Origin: Fusicatenibacter saccharivorans
GTDB lineage: Bacteria > Bacillota > Clostridia > Lachnospirales > Lachnospiraceae
NCBI RefSeq assembly: GCF_015557635.1
Contig: NZ_JADNOP010000005.1
Location: forward strand, 1 to 64,000
Direction of reading: 5' to 3'
DNA: 64,000 nucleotides
A program made the position numbers and the translations under genes. The notes beneath the pieces are model-generated. The model did not search any database, was not told the origin of the DNA, and saw only the letters and a program-made list of their open reading frames with translations. Below are positions 9,094 to 17,300 of this stretch, piece after piece (the stretch's first letter is position 1; the number at the start of each line of letters is the position of its first letter).

Positions 9094-10227
9094 ATGATAG
9101 AGTTTAATAAACCACCTTTTATTGGAACAGAACTGGAATACATCCGCCAGGCGGCAGAGGAAAACAACAAGCTGTGCGGCGACGGTCCTTTTACGAAGAA
9201 ATGTTCTGCCTGGATGCAGGACAATTTCAACGTAAAACATGCGATTCTTACGACATCCTGCACCCATGCACTGGAAATGGCAGCTTACCTGTCTGAGATT
9301 CAGCCGGGCGACGAAGTGATCATGCCGTCCTACACGTTTGTTTCCACTGCAGATGCCTTCGTTCTGCGCGGAGCAAAAATCGTCTACGTGGATATCCGTC
9401 CGGATACAATGAACATCGACGAGACCAAGATTGAGGATGCCATCACCGAAAAAACAAAAGCGATTGTTCCGGTTCACTATGCGGGCGTTGCCTGTGAAAT
9501 GGATACCATCATGGATATTGCAAAACGCCATAACCTGAAGGTTGTAGAGGATGCGGCACAGGGCGTGAGCGCGTACTACAAGGGAAAAGCCCTTGGAACG
9601 ATCGGCGATTTTGGCTGCTACAGCTTCCATGAGACGAAAAACTATACGATGGGAGAGGGCGGCGCGCTGCTGTTCCAGGATGAGAATTATCTGGAAAAAG
9701 CAGAGATCCTTCGTGAAAAGGGAACGAACCGCAGCAAGTTTTTCCGCGGACAGATCGACAAATATACCTGGATCGACTACGGTTCCTCTTATCTGCCGAG
9801 CGATATGAATGCGGCTTACCTGCTTGCAGAACTCGAGGAACATGAGAAAATCGACAGAAAGCGGATGGCCATCTACAACTATTACCATGAGCAGCTCCGT
9901 CCGCTGGCTGAGGCCGGAAAGATCGAGCAGCCGGTTGTGCCGGAAGGCTGTGTACATAATGCACATATGTACTTCATCAAGGCAAGAAATCTGGAAGTGC
10001 GTACAAAACTGATCAAGTATATGAAAGAGCGCGGTGTGATGTGTGTCTTCCATTACGTTCCGCTCCATACCTCCCCGGCTGGACAGAAGTTCGGTGTTTT
10101 CCACGGAGAGGACAAATACACAACAAAAGAGAGCGAGCGCCTGATGCGTCTGCCGATGTTCTACGGCCTGTCTGAACAGGATATGGCATATGTCGTAGAG
10201 TGCCTCATGGACTTTAAAGAGTGGTAA
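9094..10227 (+). CDS. dTDP-4-amino-4,6-dideoxy-sugar transaminase, WecE/RffA-like
   Basis: This PLP enzyme of the DegT/DnrJ/EryC1 family should transfer an amino group to the C4 keto position of a dTDP-6-deoxyhexose for surface glycan synthesis. The 377-residue sequence starts with FNKPPFIGTELEYI and has the PLP-phosphate site TTSCTHALEMAA, the ring-stacking region VEDAAQG and the Schiff-base lysine in SFHETKNYTMGEGG (about residue 180). WecE in E. coli has 376 residues and the same start. No other sugar-nucleotide genes are adjacent; a YdcF-type gene follows by 6 bp. Confidence 0.9.
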   Translation: MIEFNKPPFIGTELEYIRQAAEENNKLCGDGPFTKKCSAWMQDNFNVKHAILTTSCTHALEMAAYLSEIQPGDEVIMPSYTFVSTADAFVLRGAKIVYVDIRPDTMNIDETKIEDAITEKTKAIVPVHYAGVACEMDTIMDIAKRHNLKVVEDAAQGVSAYYKGKALGTIGDFGCYSFHETKNYTMGEGGALLFQDENYLEKAEILREKGTNRSKFFRGQIDKYTWIDYGSSYLPSDMNAAYLLAELEEHEKIDRKRMAIYNYYHEQLRPLAEAGKIEQPVVPEGCVHNAHMYFIKARNLEVRTKLIKYMKERGVMCVFHYVPLHTSPAGQKFGVFHGEDKYTTKESERLMRLPMFYGLSEQDMAYVVECLMDFKEW

Positions 10228-10233
10228 CATTTC

Positions 10234-10842
10234 ATGTATGAGAAGTTTTTAAACTACTTTACGGACTATATTTTCGTGAAGGATGAGCCGCAGAAAGCCG
10301 ATGTGATTTTTGTGCCGGGAAACGGATATCCGCAGATGGCGGCGCACGCGGCAGAACTCTGGAAAGAAGGATTTGCGCCGTATGTGCTTCCGTCGGGAAG
10401 ATACAGTACTGTGCTCGGGCATTTCGCCGGTGTACAGGATCTTGCGGAGCAGTACGGCGGGAACTATGAAACCGAGTGGGAGTTTCTGCGGACGGTACTG
10501 CAGAAAAACGGCGTGCCGGAGAAAGCGATTCTGCGCGAAGACAAGGCGACGTATACGTATGAAAATGCACTGCGGTCACGGGAAGTGACAGATGCGGCGG
10601 GCATCGAGGTAAAAAAAGCGATCCTCTGCTGCCGGAATCTCCATGCGAGACGGTGTATTCTGTATTACCAGCTTGTCTACCCGGAGACAGAGTTTTTTGT
10701 CTGTCCTTCGGATATTGAGTTCACCAGAGAAAACTGGCATACAAAGGGTGAATGGATCGACCAGGTGTTAGGAGAAATGGAGCGCTGCGGCGGTCAGTTC
10801 CACAAGATTCTGCGGGAACTGCCGGCGGATTCTGAATTTTAA
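10234..10842 (+). CDS. YdcF family protein (DUF218)
   Basis: The 202-residue product has the DUF218 core: ADVIFVPGNGYPQM near residue 25, an acidic pair near REDKATYTYENAL (about 110-122) and KAILCCRNLHARRC. The family binds SAM-like or nucleotide ligands and is linked to cell-envelope metabolism, but no enzyme activity is firmly known. No signal peptide or membrane helix is seen. It lies 6 bp after the WecE-like gene, so the two probably share a transcript. Confidence 0.8.
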   Translation: MYEKFLNYFTDYIFVKDEPQKADVIFVPGNGYPQMAAHAAELWKEGFAPYVLPSGRYSTVLGHFAGVQDLAEQYGGNYETEWEFLRTVLQKNGVPEKAILREDKATYTYENALRSREVTDAAGIEVKKAILCCRNLHARRCILYYQLVYPETEFFVCPSDIEFTRENWHTKGEWIDQVLGEMERCGGQFHKILRELPADSEF

Positions 10843-10857
10843 CACCAGTAGACAAGA

Positions 10858-10985
10858 AGTCCCCCGCTTCTAAAGCGGTGGGATGAATTGTTAAAAGAAA
10901 CATAACGGCAGTGGTAGGCGGAGAGAAATCGGTATCCTCCACTGACATGAGGAAAGTCACAGTCGAACTATTCTCGACATGTCAG
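10858..10985 (+). mobile_element. IS200/IS605-type end or guide-RNA-like relic without transposase
   Basis: A hairpin (CCCCCGCTTCTAAAGCGG region, 10860-10881) followed by TGGGATGAATTG resembles IS605/TnpB right ends. Downstream, CTGACATG at 10942-10949 pairs with CATGTCAG at 10978-10985, and inside it GTCGA at 10962-10966 pairs with TCGAC at 10974-10978, so the stretch can fold into a long structured RNA. No coding frame is present between 10843 and 11122. It may be a solo end, a MITE-like copy or a non-coding RNA gene. Confidence 0.4.
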
Positions 10986-11067
10986 ACTCCGTGAAAATAC
11001 CGACTGTAAGTTGAAACGAAAAGATTTATAAAAAAGAGCGGAAATTGTGGTAAAATTGCGGCTCGTA

Positions 11068-11076
11068 TGGTATACT
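11068..11076 (+). promoter_or_regulatory. extended -10 promoter
   Basis: TGG followed by TATACT (11071-11076) makes a good extended -10 about 47 bp upstream of the next start; the -35 region is weak. Confidence 0.6.
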
Positions 11077-11122
11077 ATCGTTAAGTTAAGTTTCTAATCT
11101 AAAGCAAAGGTTGGTGGACAGT

Positions 11123-11353
11123 ATGAATAAGATTGATGAAGTATTAGAGCTTTTAAAACAGAGAGAACGTGAGAGCGAAAAACCGAAAAACGTGATTTTA
11201 TGGGTCCTTGCCATTGTCGGAGCGGTAGCGGCAGTTGCAGGAATCGCATACGCAGTATACCGGTTTGTAACTCCGGATTATCTGGAAGACTTCGAAGATG
11301 ATTTCGATGACGATTTCGACGATTACTTCGAGGATGAAGACGAAGATAAGTAG
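11123..11353 (+). CDS. small membrane protein with an extremely acidic tail
   Basis: The 76-residue product has a charged N-terminus, one hydrophobic helix (about residues 25-46) and a C-terminal tail made almost wholly of D, E, F and Y (repeated DDFDDDFDDYFED). The acidic repeat would sit on one side of the membrane and could bind cations or basic proteins; this is inference. The ATG at 11123 is preceded by GGTTGGTGG. It is a single-gene unit with its own promoter and terminator. Confidence 0.8.
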   Translation: MNKIDEVLELLKQRERESEKPKNVILWVLAIVGAVAAVAGIAYAVYRFVTPDYLEDFEDDFDDDFDDYFEDEDEDK

Positions 11354-11365
11354 GATGGAAAAAAG

Positions 11366-11402
11366 AAACTCCGGTGCCGGAACGTGGTACCGGAGTTTTT
11401 CT
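11366..11402 (+). terminator. rho-independent terminator
   Basis: ACTCCGGTGCC and GGTACCGGAGT form a near-perfect stem followed by TTTTTCT, directly after the acidic membrane-protein gene. Confidence 0.9.
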
Positions 11403-11437
11403 GTCCGGAAATCAGTTTGACATAGAAGGAGAAGAGA

Positions 11438-13108
11438 ATGAAAAAAGGAGAAATTTACGAGGGAGTCGTGGAAAGAATCGATTTCCCGAATAAAGGACGT
11501 GTACATGTGGAGGGCGAGACGGTTACCGTGAAAAATGCAATTCCGGGACAGAAGATCCGCTTTCAGATCAACAAAAAAAGAAAGAACCGCATGGAGGGCC
11601 GCCTGCTCGAAGTAACAGAAAAATCCCCGATGGAAAAGCGCGATCCGGTCTGCAGTATTTTCCCGTCCTGCGGCGGATGCATGTACCAGACGATGAGTTA
11701 TGAGGATCAGCTTGCAATGAAGGCCGGTCAGGTGAAAAAACTGCTCGACGATGCCCTCGTGGAGGCCGGCCAGGTCAATGAGGCGGGGGAGGCCGATTAT
11801 CCGTTCCTTGGAATCAAGGGAAGTCCGAAGGAGTTTGCATACCGGAATAAAATGGAGTTTTCCTTCGGCGATGAATACAAGGACGGCCCGTTGTCTCTCG
11901 GACTTCATAAAAAGGGAAGCACATACGATGTCCTGACCGCGTGCGACTGCAAAATCGTGCATGAGGATTTCACAAAGATTCTGACCTGCGTGCTGGCGTA
12001 CTTTAAAGAGCGGAACGCAAGTTACTACCACAAGATAAGCCACGAGGGTTACCTGCGCCACCTGCTGGTGCGAAGAGCCGAGAATACCGGAGAAATCCTG
12101 GTAAACCTCGTCACCACAAGCCAGGAAGAGTGGGATCTGATGCCGCTCGTGCAGGAAGTGCTTGGTCTGCCGCTGGAAGGAAAGGTTGTCGGATTCCTCC
12201 ATATTATAAATGATTCCCTGGCAGATGTTGTAAAGAGCGATGAGACAAAAGTGCTCTACGGACAGGACTACTTCTATGAAGAACTCCTCGGACTGAAATT
12301 CAAGATCACCCCGTTCTCCTTCTTCCAGACCAATTCCCTTGGCGCGGAAGTTCTCTACAGCACCGCCCGCGAGTTCGTCGGCGAGACGAAAGACCGCACG
12401 ATCTTCGACCTCTACAGCGGAACCGGAACCATCGCCCAGATCCTTGCACCGGTCGCAAAAGAAGTGATCGGCGTGGAAATCGTGGAAGAAGCTGTTACAG
12501 CTGCAAAAGAGAACGCAGAGGCAAACGGCCTTACCAACTGCAGTTTCCTCGCCGGAGACGTGCTGAAGGTGATCGATGAAATCGAAGAAAAACCGGACTT
12601 CATCGTTCTTGATCCACCGCGCGAAGGAATCCATCCGAAGGCTCTGCCGAAGATAGTTGATTTATATAGGTGTGAAAAAATGCTTTACATCTCCTGCAAG
12701 CCGACTTCTCTTGCGCGGGATCTGGTAGAGTTTGCAAAATATGGATACCGTGTAGAAAAAGTCTGCTGTGTTGATATGTTTCCGGGAACGGTGCACTGTG
12801 AGACGGTTGTTTTGCTTTCCAAGGGTGAGGTCGACTCGAAAAAGATTCGGGTTGAGTTCTCTTTAGAAGATATGGATATGTCCGAATTTCAAGATGGGGC
12901 AACCTACACGCAGATCAAGGACTATGTACTGGAACATAGCGGATTAAAGGTATCAAACCTGTATATCTCACAGATTAAGCGGAAATGTGGGATTGAGGTT
13001 GGTAAGAACTACAATCTGCCGAAGTCCGAAGATTCCAGACAGCCTCTGTGTCCACCGGAAAAAGAGAAAGCAATCCGAGAAGCATTCAAATATTTTGGGA
13101 TGATATAA
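11438..13108 (+). CDS. rlmD: 23S rRNA (uracil-5-)-methyltransferase RlmD with C-terminal extension
   Basis: The 556-residue protein methylates a uridine of 23S rRNA using SAM. It has an N-terminal TRAM domain, an iron-sulfur cluster motif CSIFPSCGGC (about 72-81), the SAM loop FDLYSGTGTIA (about 322), DPPREG (about 391) and the nucleophile region YISCKPTSLARDL (about 415). The catalytic part ends at CETVVLLSK (454-462). The last 95 residues form an extra domain with QIKRKCGIEVGKNYNLP and FKYFGMI. The codons for ETVV hold the 12-bp core also found at 26295-26306, so this tail appears to be supplied by the integrated element. rlmD (rumA) is a known insertion hotspot for Firmicute integrative elements. 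RBS is GAAGGAGAAGAG. Confidence 0.95.
   Translation: MKKGEIYEGVVERIDFPNKGRVHVEGETVTVKNAIPGQKIRFQINKKRKNRMEGRLLEVTEKSPMEKRDPVCSIFPSCGGCMYQTMSYEDQLAMKAGQVKKLLDDALVEAGQVNEAGEADYPFLGIKGSPKEFAYRNKMEFSFGDEYKDGPLSLGLHKKGSTYDVLTACDCKIVHEDFTKILTCVLAYFKERNASYYHKISHEGYLRHLLVRRAENTGEILVNLVTTSQEEWDLMPLVQEVLGLPLEGKVVGFLHIINDSLADVVKSDETKVLYGQDYFYEELLGLKFKITPFSFFQTNSLGAEVLYSTAREFVGETKDRTIFDLYSGTGTIAQILAPVAKEVIGVEIVEEAVTAAKENAEANGLTNCSFLAGDVLKVIDEIEEKPDFIVLDPPREGIHPKALPKIVDLYRCEKMLYISCKPTSLARDLVEFAKYGYRVEKVCCVDMFPGTVHCETVVLLSKGEVDSKKIRVEFSLEDMDMSEFQDGATYTQIKDYVLEHSGLKVSNLYISQIKRKCGIEVGKNYNLPKSEDSRQPLCPPEKEKAIREAFKYFGMI
12800..12811 (+). repeat. attL core inside rlmD
   Basis: GAGACGGTTGTT encodes E-T-V-V of rlmD and is repeated exactly at 26295-26306 and with one change at 32064-32075. 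Sequence 3' of this point in rlmD becomes AT richer than the catalytic part. Confidence 0.7.
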
Positions 13109-13132
13109 CATCCCGTAAAATGGAGGTTTCTT

Positions 13133-13366
13133 ATGGATAGATTGATTTCTTGTAAGTTTAACATGGATACCGCTTGTGTGGAACTGAAATTCTTTGATGG
13201 TAGTATGATTGCGATTGATACGATTGCGGTTGAGAACGAGGTTGCCGACAATATGTATCAGAGGTCGGAACTGGATTATCTGATTTACAATGACCCGATT
13301 GGATATGCTGATTTGATATTGAACGGAGATTCCAAAACCTATTTGAAAAACTGTTACAGAGTATAA
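13133..13366 (+). CDS. DUF6061-like small protein
   Basis: This 77-residue protein begins MDRLISCKFNMDTACVELKF and ends SKTYLKNCYRV. It is like short proteins (DUF6061 by recollection) often found next to integrated elements in gut Firmicutes; the function is unknown. The start follows AAAATGGAGGTTTCTT. It lies 24 bp after rlmD and is the first gene of the element proper. Confidence 0.75.
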   Translation: MDRLISCKFNMDTACVELKFFDGSMIAIDTIAVENEVADNMYQRSELDYLIYNDPIGYADLILNGDSKTYLKNCYRV

Positions 13367-13472
13367 ATCTGTGGATACGGCGATTGGAGCGATTTGCCTG
13401 GCTCACTAAACCTCTAAGCCCATAGTTATTGGCTAAGGCAGATATTCAACTTTAATTTTAGAAAACATAAAT

Positions 13473-13507
13473 AAAGGCTATCCAATCTTTTTGACTGGGT
13501 AGCCTTT
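13473..13507. terminator. bidirectional terminator
   Basis: AAAGGCTATCCA at 13473-13484 pairs with TGGGTAGCCTTT at 13496-13507, between the DUF6061-like gene (+) and the converging resistance operon (-). Confidence 0.75.
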
Positions 13508-13523
13508 GAAAGTTTTGCTCTTT

Positions 13524-13850
13524 CTACTTTTTAAGAATCAATTTATGAATGACCATGCCGATTATCAAACCAAAGGATGATACTGCCAAATACCAAAGCG
13601 AATGTATCAATGCTGTCTCGTTATAGTATATAAACACAGATGGCACAAATGTAATTGCTATGATTATTGGATACAAGTACTTTACTTTCAGATTTGAAAT
13701 GCTGCCAATTAGAATTGAAAGCAATAATGTTGCTAAAATAAGCAAAACTATCATTCCCATAACGTCTGTTGGTCCTGCAAATAATGGAAATACATAAAAC
13801 ATAAATAATTGAATTAAGAGTATTAGTATCTCCTTCAAGTATTTCTTCAT
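13524..13850 (-). CDS. small four-helix membrane protein of the resistance operon
   Basis: The 108-residue product (MKKYLKEILILLIQLF start) has four predicted membrane helices covering most of its length and a basic C-terminus. No family is recognised. It is the last gene of the minus-strand operon and may be an accessory subunit of the ABC transporter or an immunity protein. The start at 13850 lies downstream of AACGGAGGTGTTTTG. Confidence 0.7.
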   Translation of the reverse strand: MKKYLKEILILLIQLFMFYVFPLFAGPTDVMGMIVLLILATLLLSILIGSISNLKVKYLYPIIIAITFVPSVFIYYNETALIHSLWYLAVSSFGLIIGMVIHKLILKK

Positions 13851-13888
13851 AATCAAAACACCTCCGTTCATATAAACTCTTTTTTATT

Positions 13889-14770
13889 TCATTTTGCAAA
13901 GATTATCTTGATTTGCAGTTTGTCATTGTTGTAGATTGCTCCAATACTTCCGCCCATACGCTCAATCAGCAGCTTGGCGATGGACAATCCCAAACCGGTT
14001 GAATTGCGACTGGCTTCTACTGTATAGAAACGGTCAAACAATCTGCCGACCGTCACATAATTCAGATTGTGCGCCGTGTTGCTGAATGTAACACAGCCGT
14101 TCTTATCCATGACTACGGACAGATCGCCGTCAGAGTATTTCAGCGCATTGCTGATAATGTTGGAAAAGATACGGTTGACCGCACCTGCATCCAGTTCACG
14201 GAAAACCGGTTCCTCCGGCAATTCGATTTCCGGTTGGATGCCTTTTTCCTGCATGACCGCATAGAAAGACAGCAGACTTTCCTCCAATGCCCGGACAACA
14301 TCCATACGTTCTGGTTTCAGTTCCTGAAAAGAAGTAACCACACTATATCTGAATAGTTCTTCGGTTAGATTTTTTAAAACATCTGTTCTGTTTTGGATTT
14401 GAGAAAGATAGCAGTGTACCGTTTCGCTTTTTTCCTCTCGTTCCAATAGGTCAAGATAACCGTTTATCGCCGTAAGCGGAGTTCTCAGGTCATGGGAAAT
14501 ATTGGTGATAGCTTCTTTCAGTTCCAGATCGCCCTGTTGGTAACGATGGCGTTCCTTGCGGAGCAATCGAAGCTGGATATTAATCTCCGAAGCCAGTTTT
14601 CTCAGATGAGGGTCGCTGGAAGAAATATCAATCAGAGTGTTTGTGTCGGAGGAAAGACGTTCCTGGAATTCTGTATGAATTTCATCAATACTTTTTTCTA
14701 TAAAAATAATCTTTGTGATTAGAAAAAATACAACAATTAGCAAAATACAACACAAAATCCAAGGGAACAT
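13889..14770 (-). CDS. sensor histidine kinase
   Basis: The 293-residue kinase has a single N-terminal membrane helix (about 3-24), a dimerisation/phosphoacceptor motif NISHDLRTPL with H93, the N box NIISNALKYSDG, and a glycine-rich ATP lid STGLGLSIAKLL. It has almost no extracellular part, so it probably senses through the neighbouring transporter, as known for peptide-sensing kinases. It is encoded 12 bp after the permease gene and should phosphorylate the response regulator at 16594-17277. Confidence 0.9.
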   Translation of the reverse strand: MFPWILCCILLIVVFFLITKIIFIEKSIDEIHTEFQERLSSDTNTLIDISSSDPHLRKLASEINIQLRLLRKERHRYQQGDLELKEAITNISHDLRTPLTAINGYLDLLEREEKSETVHCYLSQIQNRTDVLKNLTEELFRYSVVTSFQELKPERMDVVRALEESLLSFYAVMQEKGIQPEIELPEEPVFRELDAGAVNRIFSNIISNALKYSDGDLSVVMDKNGCVTFSNTAHNLNYVTVGRLFDRFYTVEASRNSTGLGLSIAKLLIERMGGSIGAIYNNDKLQIKIIFAK

Positions 14771-14782
14771 CTTTCTACCTCC

Positions 14783-15619
14783 TTACTTTAGGTTCTTTTT
14801 CTTAAAGGAACGACTTCCTATAAGAGATGTTGAAAAAATTACAAACGCAGAGCACAATGGAAGAAAAATCAGGTGTTCCACCCCTTCTTCGCAAAGAATT
14901 ACACCTTGTCCTCCAGGTGTCAGACAGATAAGAAATTCCAGCAGGATACGAAATGTTCCACCGATGAATTTGATATTTTGGGGATGCCATCGCACAGTTG
15001 GGTCTGTATCACTCCACATCCATCCATCCAATAACTCTGGTTCTGCAAAACGATCATAAAGGAGCATCCCGATTATGACCATTGCAGCTACAGCTCCCAG
15101 ACAAAGAAGTGTCGCTGAGTTTTTGTTCTCCGCCAGACTTGCCAACAGACAACATACGCTGGAGAGTGCAACGACCATCAAAAGGCTTGAAAAAATATAA
15201 AATGCCATCTCTCCCAAAGAGAGGTTCAGGCTTGCCGTACCCAGTAGCGGAATACCCAGCATCCCATTAACTATCAACCAGATTAGTGCAGTACTCAGTC
15301 CAGCACATATGGTCAGGAGAAGATTGGAAAAATAAACTTCTTCACGAGTGTGTCCGCAGATTAGTTTATTGCGCAGAGTTCCATATTCATAGTCTGTTCC
15401 CCACAAATATGCGGCAAATACGGCGATAAATGGTCCCATCAGGGGTGAATATCCAAAAAAACGGGCGACCAGCTTATAGATGTATGCATTAGTCAAATTC
15501 GTCTGGAAGTAACCGTTGAGGATGATGAATGCGGAAAGCAATACAGCAATCACTAATTCTATTCGAATCATTTTTTTATTCTCTGTACGGTAAAAGGCTG
15601 CTCGAAAAAGTTTACGCAT
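14783..15619 (-). CDS. ABC-2-type transporter permease
   Basis: The 278-residue protein has six predicted membrane helices, with the first after MRKLFRAAFYRTENKKMIRIEL and a helix pair near FFGYSPLMGPFIAVFAAYLWG. This is the layout of LanE/LanG or BcrB-like permeases that export or expel lantibiotics and bacitracin. It overlaps the ATPase gene by 8 bp. The start at 15619 follows GGAGGTGATAAT. Confidence 0.85.
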   Translation of the reverse strand: MRKLFRAAFYRTENKKMIRIELVIAVLLSAFIILNGYFQTNLTNAYIYKLVARFFGYSPLMGPFIAVFAAYLWGTDYEYGTLRNKLICGHTREEVYFSNLLLTICAGLSTALIWLIVNGMLGIPLLGTASLNLSLGEMAFYIFSSLLMVVALSSVCCLLASLAENKNSATLLCLGAVAAMVIIGMLLYDRFAEPELLDGWMWSDTDPTVRWHPQNIKFIGGTFRILLEFLICLTPGGQGVILCEEGVEHLIFLPLCSAFVIFSTSLIGSRSFKKKNLK

Positions 15620-16526
15620 TATTATCACCTCCAACCAGAGAGATGTAATAACTCTCCAAACTTTCATCTTTTTCCTGCATAGACAGCACTTCGCAGTTTT
15701 CCTTTGCCAGTACAACGGTCAGCTGTGTCACATTGATCTTTGCGAACACATCGGCTGTTGTTGCGGAGATAATTTTATATTCCAGATTCATGGAATCCAG
15801 CACACGAGCCAGAGTAGAAGTATCGGTCACTTCCATGCGGACACACTTGCGGCAAACTGTGTCCAGTTCTTCTGCACTCAGTTCCTTCACCATGCGACCA
15901 TTATCAATGATACCGTAATGAGTAGCCAGACGGGAAAGTTCATCCAGAATGTGACTGGAAATAAGAACTGTAATCTGTTTTTCTCGGTTCAACTTCAAAA
16001 TCAGTTCTCGCATTTCCACAATACCCTGAGGGTCGAGACCATTTACAGGCTCATCAAGAACAAGAAAGTCGGGATCACCGGCTAATGCGATAGCGATGCC
16101 CAGACGCTGCTTCATACCGAGGGAGAAGTTCTTCGCTTTTTTCTCTCCCGTGTTGTCGAGACCTACCAGCTTCAACAATTCCTGAATACAATCAAATGAT
16201 GGCAGACCAAGAATGAGATACTGGTGCTTCAGATTTTCCTCCGCAGTCATATCCATGTAGATGGACGGTGTTTCCACCACAGCACCCATGCGACGGCGGG
16301 ATTTGATAATATCCTTGCTGTCATTGCGGATGCCGTACAGAGAAAAGCTACCGGAAGTCGGTTCCTGCAATCCGCAGATCAAGCGGATCAGGGTTGTCTT
16401 ACCAGCGCCGTTCTTTCCCACAAAGCCATAGATGGAACCTTTGGGAACATTCATAGTAAGACCATTCAATGCCTGAAAGTTTTTATACTTTTTTGTCAGG
16501 CTGTTTGTTTGCAAAATATAGTTCAT
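15612..16526 (-). CDS. ABC transporter ATPase, BcrA/LanF-like
   Basis: The 304-residue ATPase has Walker A GKNGAGKTT (37-45), signature FSLGMKQRLGIA (about 138), Walker B LVLDEPVNGLDP and a C-terminal regulatory region typical of BcrA/NatA/LanF. It powers the permease at 14783-15619. Substrate is probably a cell-wall-active peptide, inferred from the operon. The start follows AGGAGGTAATACA. Confidence 0.9.
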   Translation of the reverse strand: MNYILQTNSLTKKYKNFQALNGLTMNVPKGSIYGFVGKNGAGKTTLIRLICGLQEPTSGSFSLYGIRNDSKDIIKSRRRMGAVVETPSIYMDMTAEENLKHQYLILGLPSFDCIQELLKLVGLDNTGEKKAKNFSLGMKQRLGIAIALAGDPDFLVLDEPVNGLDPQGIVEMRELILKLNREKQITVLISSHILDELSRLATHYGIIDNGRMVKELSAEELDTVCRKCVRMEVTDTSTLARVLDSMNLEYKIISATTADVFAKINVTQLTVVLAKENCEVLSMQEKDESLESYYISLVGGDNNA

Positions 16527-16593
16527 ATTGTATTACCTCCTTTGCTGACCTAAGTTTACAAAACAAAAGTCAAGAAAGTGGTCAAGAAAAACG

Positions 16594-17277
16594 TCAAGAT
16601 TTGGTCAAGATTTTTTGTTCTGCCAATTTGAAACCAATTCCCCAGACTGTTTCGATATAGTCTACACCGCTGACATCCTGCATCTTTTTACGAAGATTGC
16701 TGATGTGCTGCTTCAAAGAACGCTCGGTGCAGTCGGGTGTGTCCAGACTGATTCTGTCAAGCAGGACACTCTTTGAAATTACCTGTTTGGGATTTTCCAT
16801 CAGCAGTTTTAAGATGGCATACTCCGTTCGGGTCAGCTTCACAGGCTGCTCCTGTACTGTCAGAGAAAGGGAAACCATATCCAAAACCAAATCGCCAACG
16901 GAAAGAGATTTGGTTTCGCCATGTTGTTCTGCCTTGCGGAGCTGAACAGTGATACGGGCAAGAAGCTCCTTTGTATCAAAAGGCTTGGTCATGTAATCTG
17001 CCGCACCGCCCAGCAGAAGATTTACCTTGTCTTGCACATCTACTTTTGCGCTGAGAACGATAACAGGAATGTTCTCAATGTGGGGCAGAACTTCCTCGCC
17101 AGACAATCCCGGCAACATCAGATCCAGCAGCACCAAATCGGGCTTGTTTTGTGAAAGAAGATATAACGCTTCTGTGCCGGAGTATGCACGAAGAACAGAA
17201 TAGCCCTCTTGCACCAGCACTTCTCTCAGCATATCTCCAATATGAATATCATCATCTATGATTGCGATTGTTTTCAT
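16594..17277 (-). CDS. OmpR-family response regulator
   Basis: The 227-residue protein has an N-terminal receiver domain with acidic pocket DDD (8-10), phospho-acceptor D52 in LLDLMLPG and K in MTKPFDTKEL, then a C-terminal winged helix ending ETVWGIGFKL. It heads the regulator-ATPase-permease-kinase-membrane protein operon and probably controls it. It starts 24 bp after the sigma-like gene, so one transcript may cover both. Confidence 0.92.
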   Translation of the reverse strand: MKTIAIIDDDIHIGDMLREVLVQEGYSVLRAYSGTEALYLLSQNKPDLVLLDLMLPGLSGEEVLPHIENIPVIVLSAKVDVQDKVNLLLGGAADYMTKPFDTKELLARITVQLRKAEQHGETKSLSVGDLVLDMVSLSLTVQEQPVKLTRTEYAILKLLMENPKQVISKSVLLDRISLDTPDCTERSLKQHISNLRKKMQDVSGVDYIETVWGIGFKLAEQKILTKS

Positions 17278-17300
17278 TCTCGTTCCTCGTCAATTTCCTT

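Noticed and set aside
11198-12634. 478-codon minus-strand frame opposite rlmD
   Set aside because: Shadow of rlmD coding sequence; the product has no domain and crosses a terminator.
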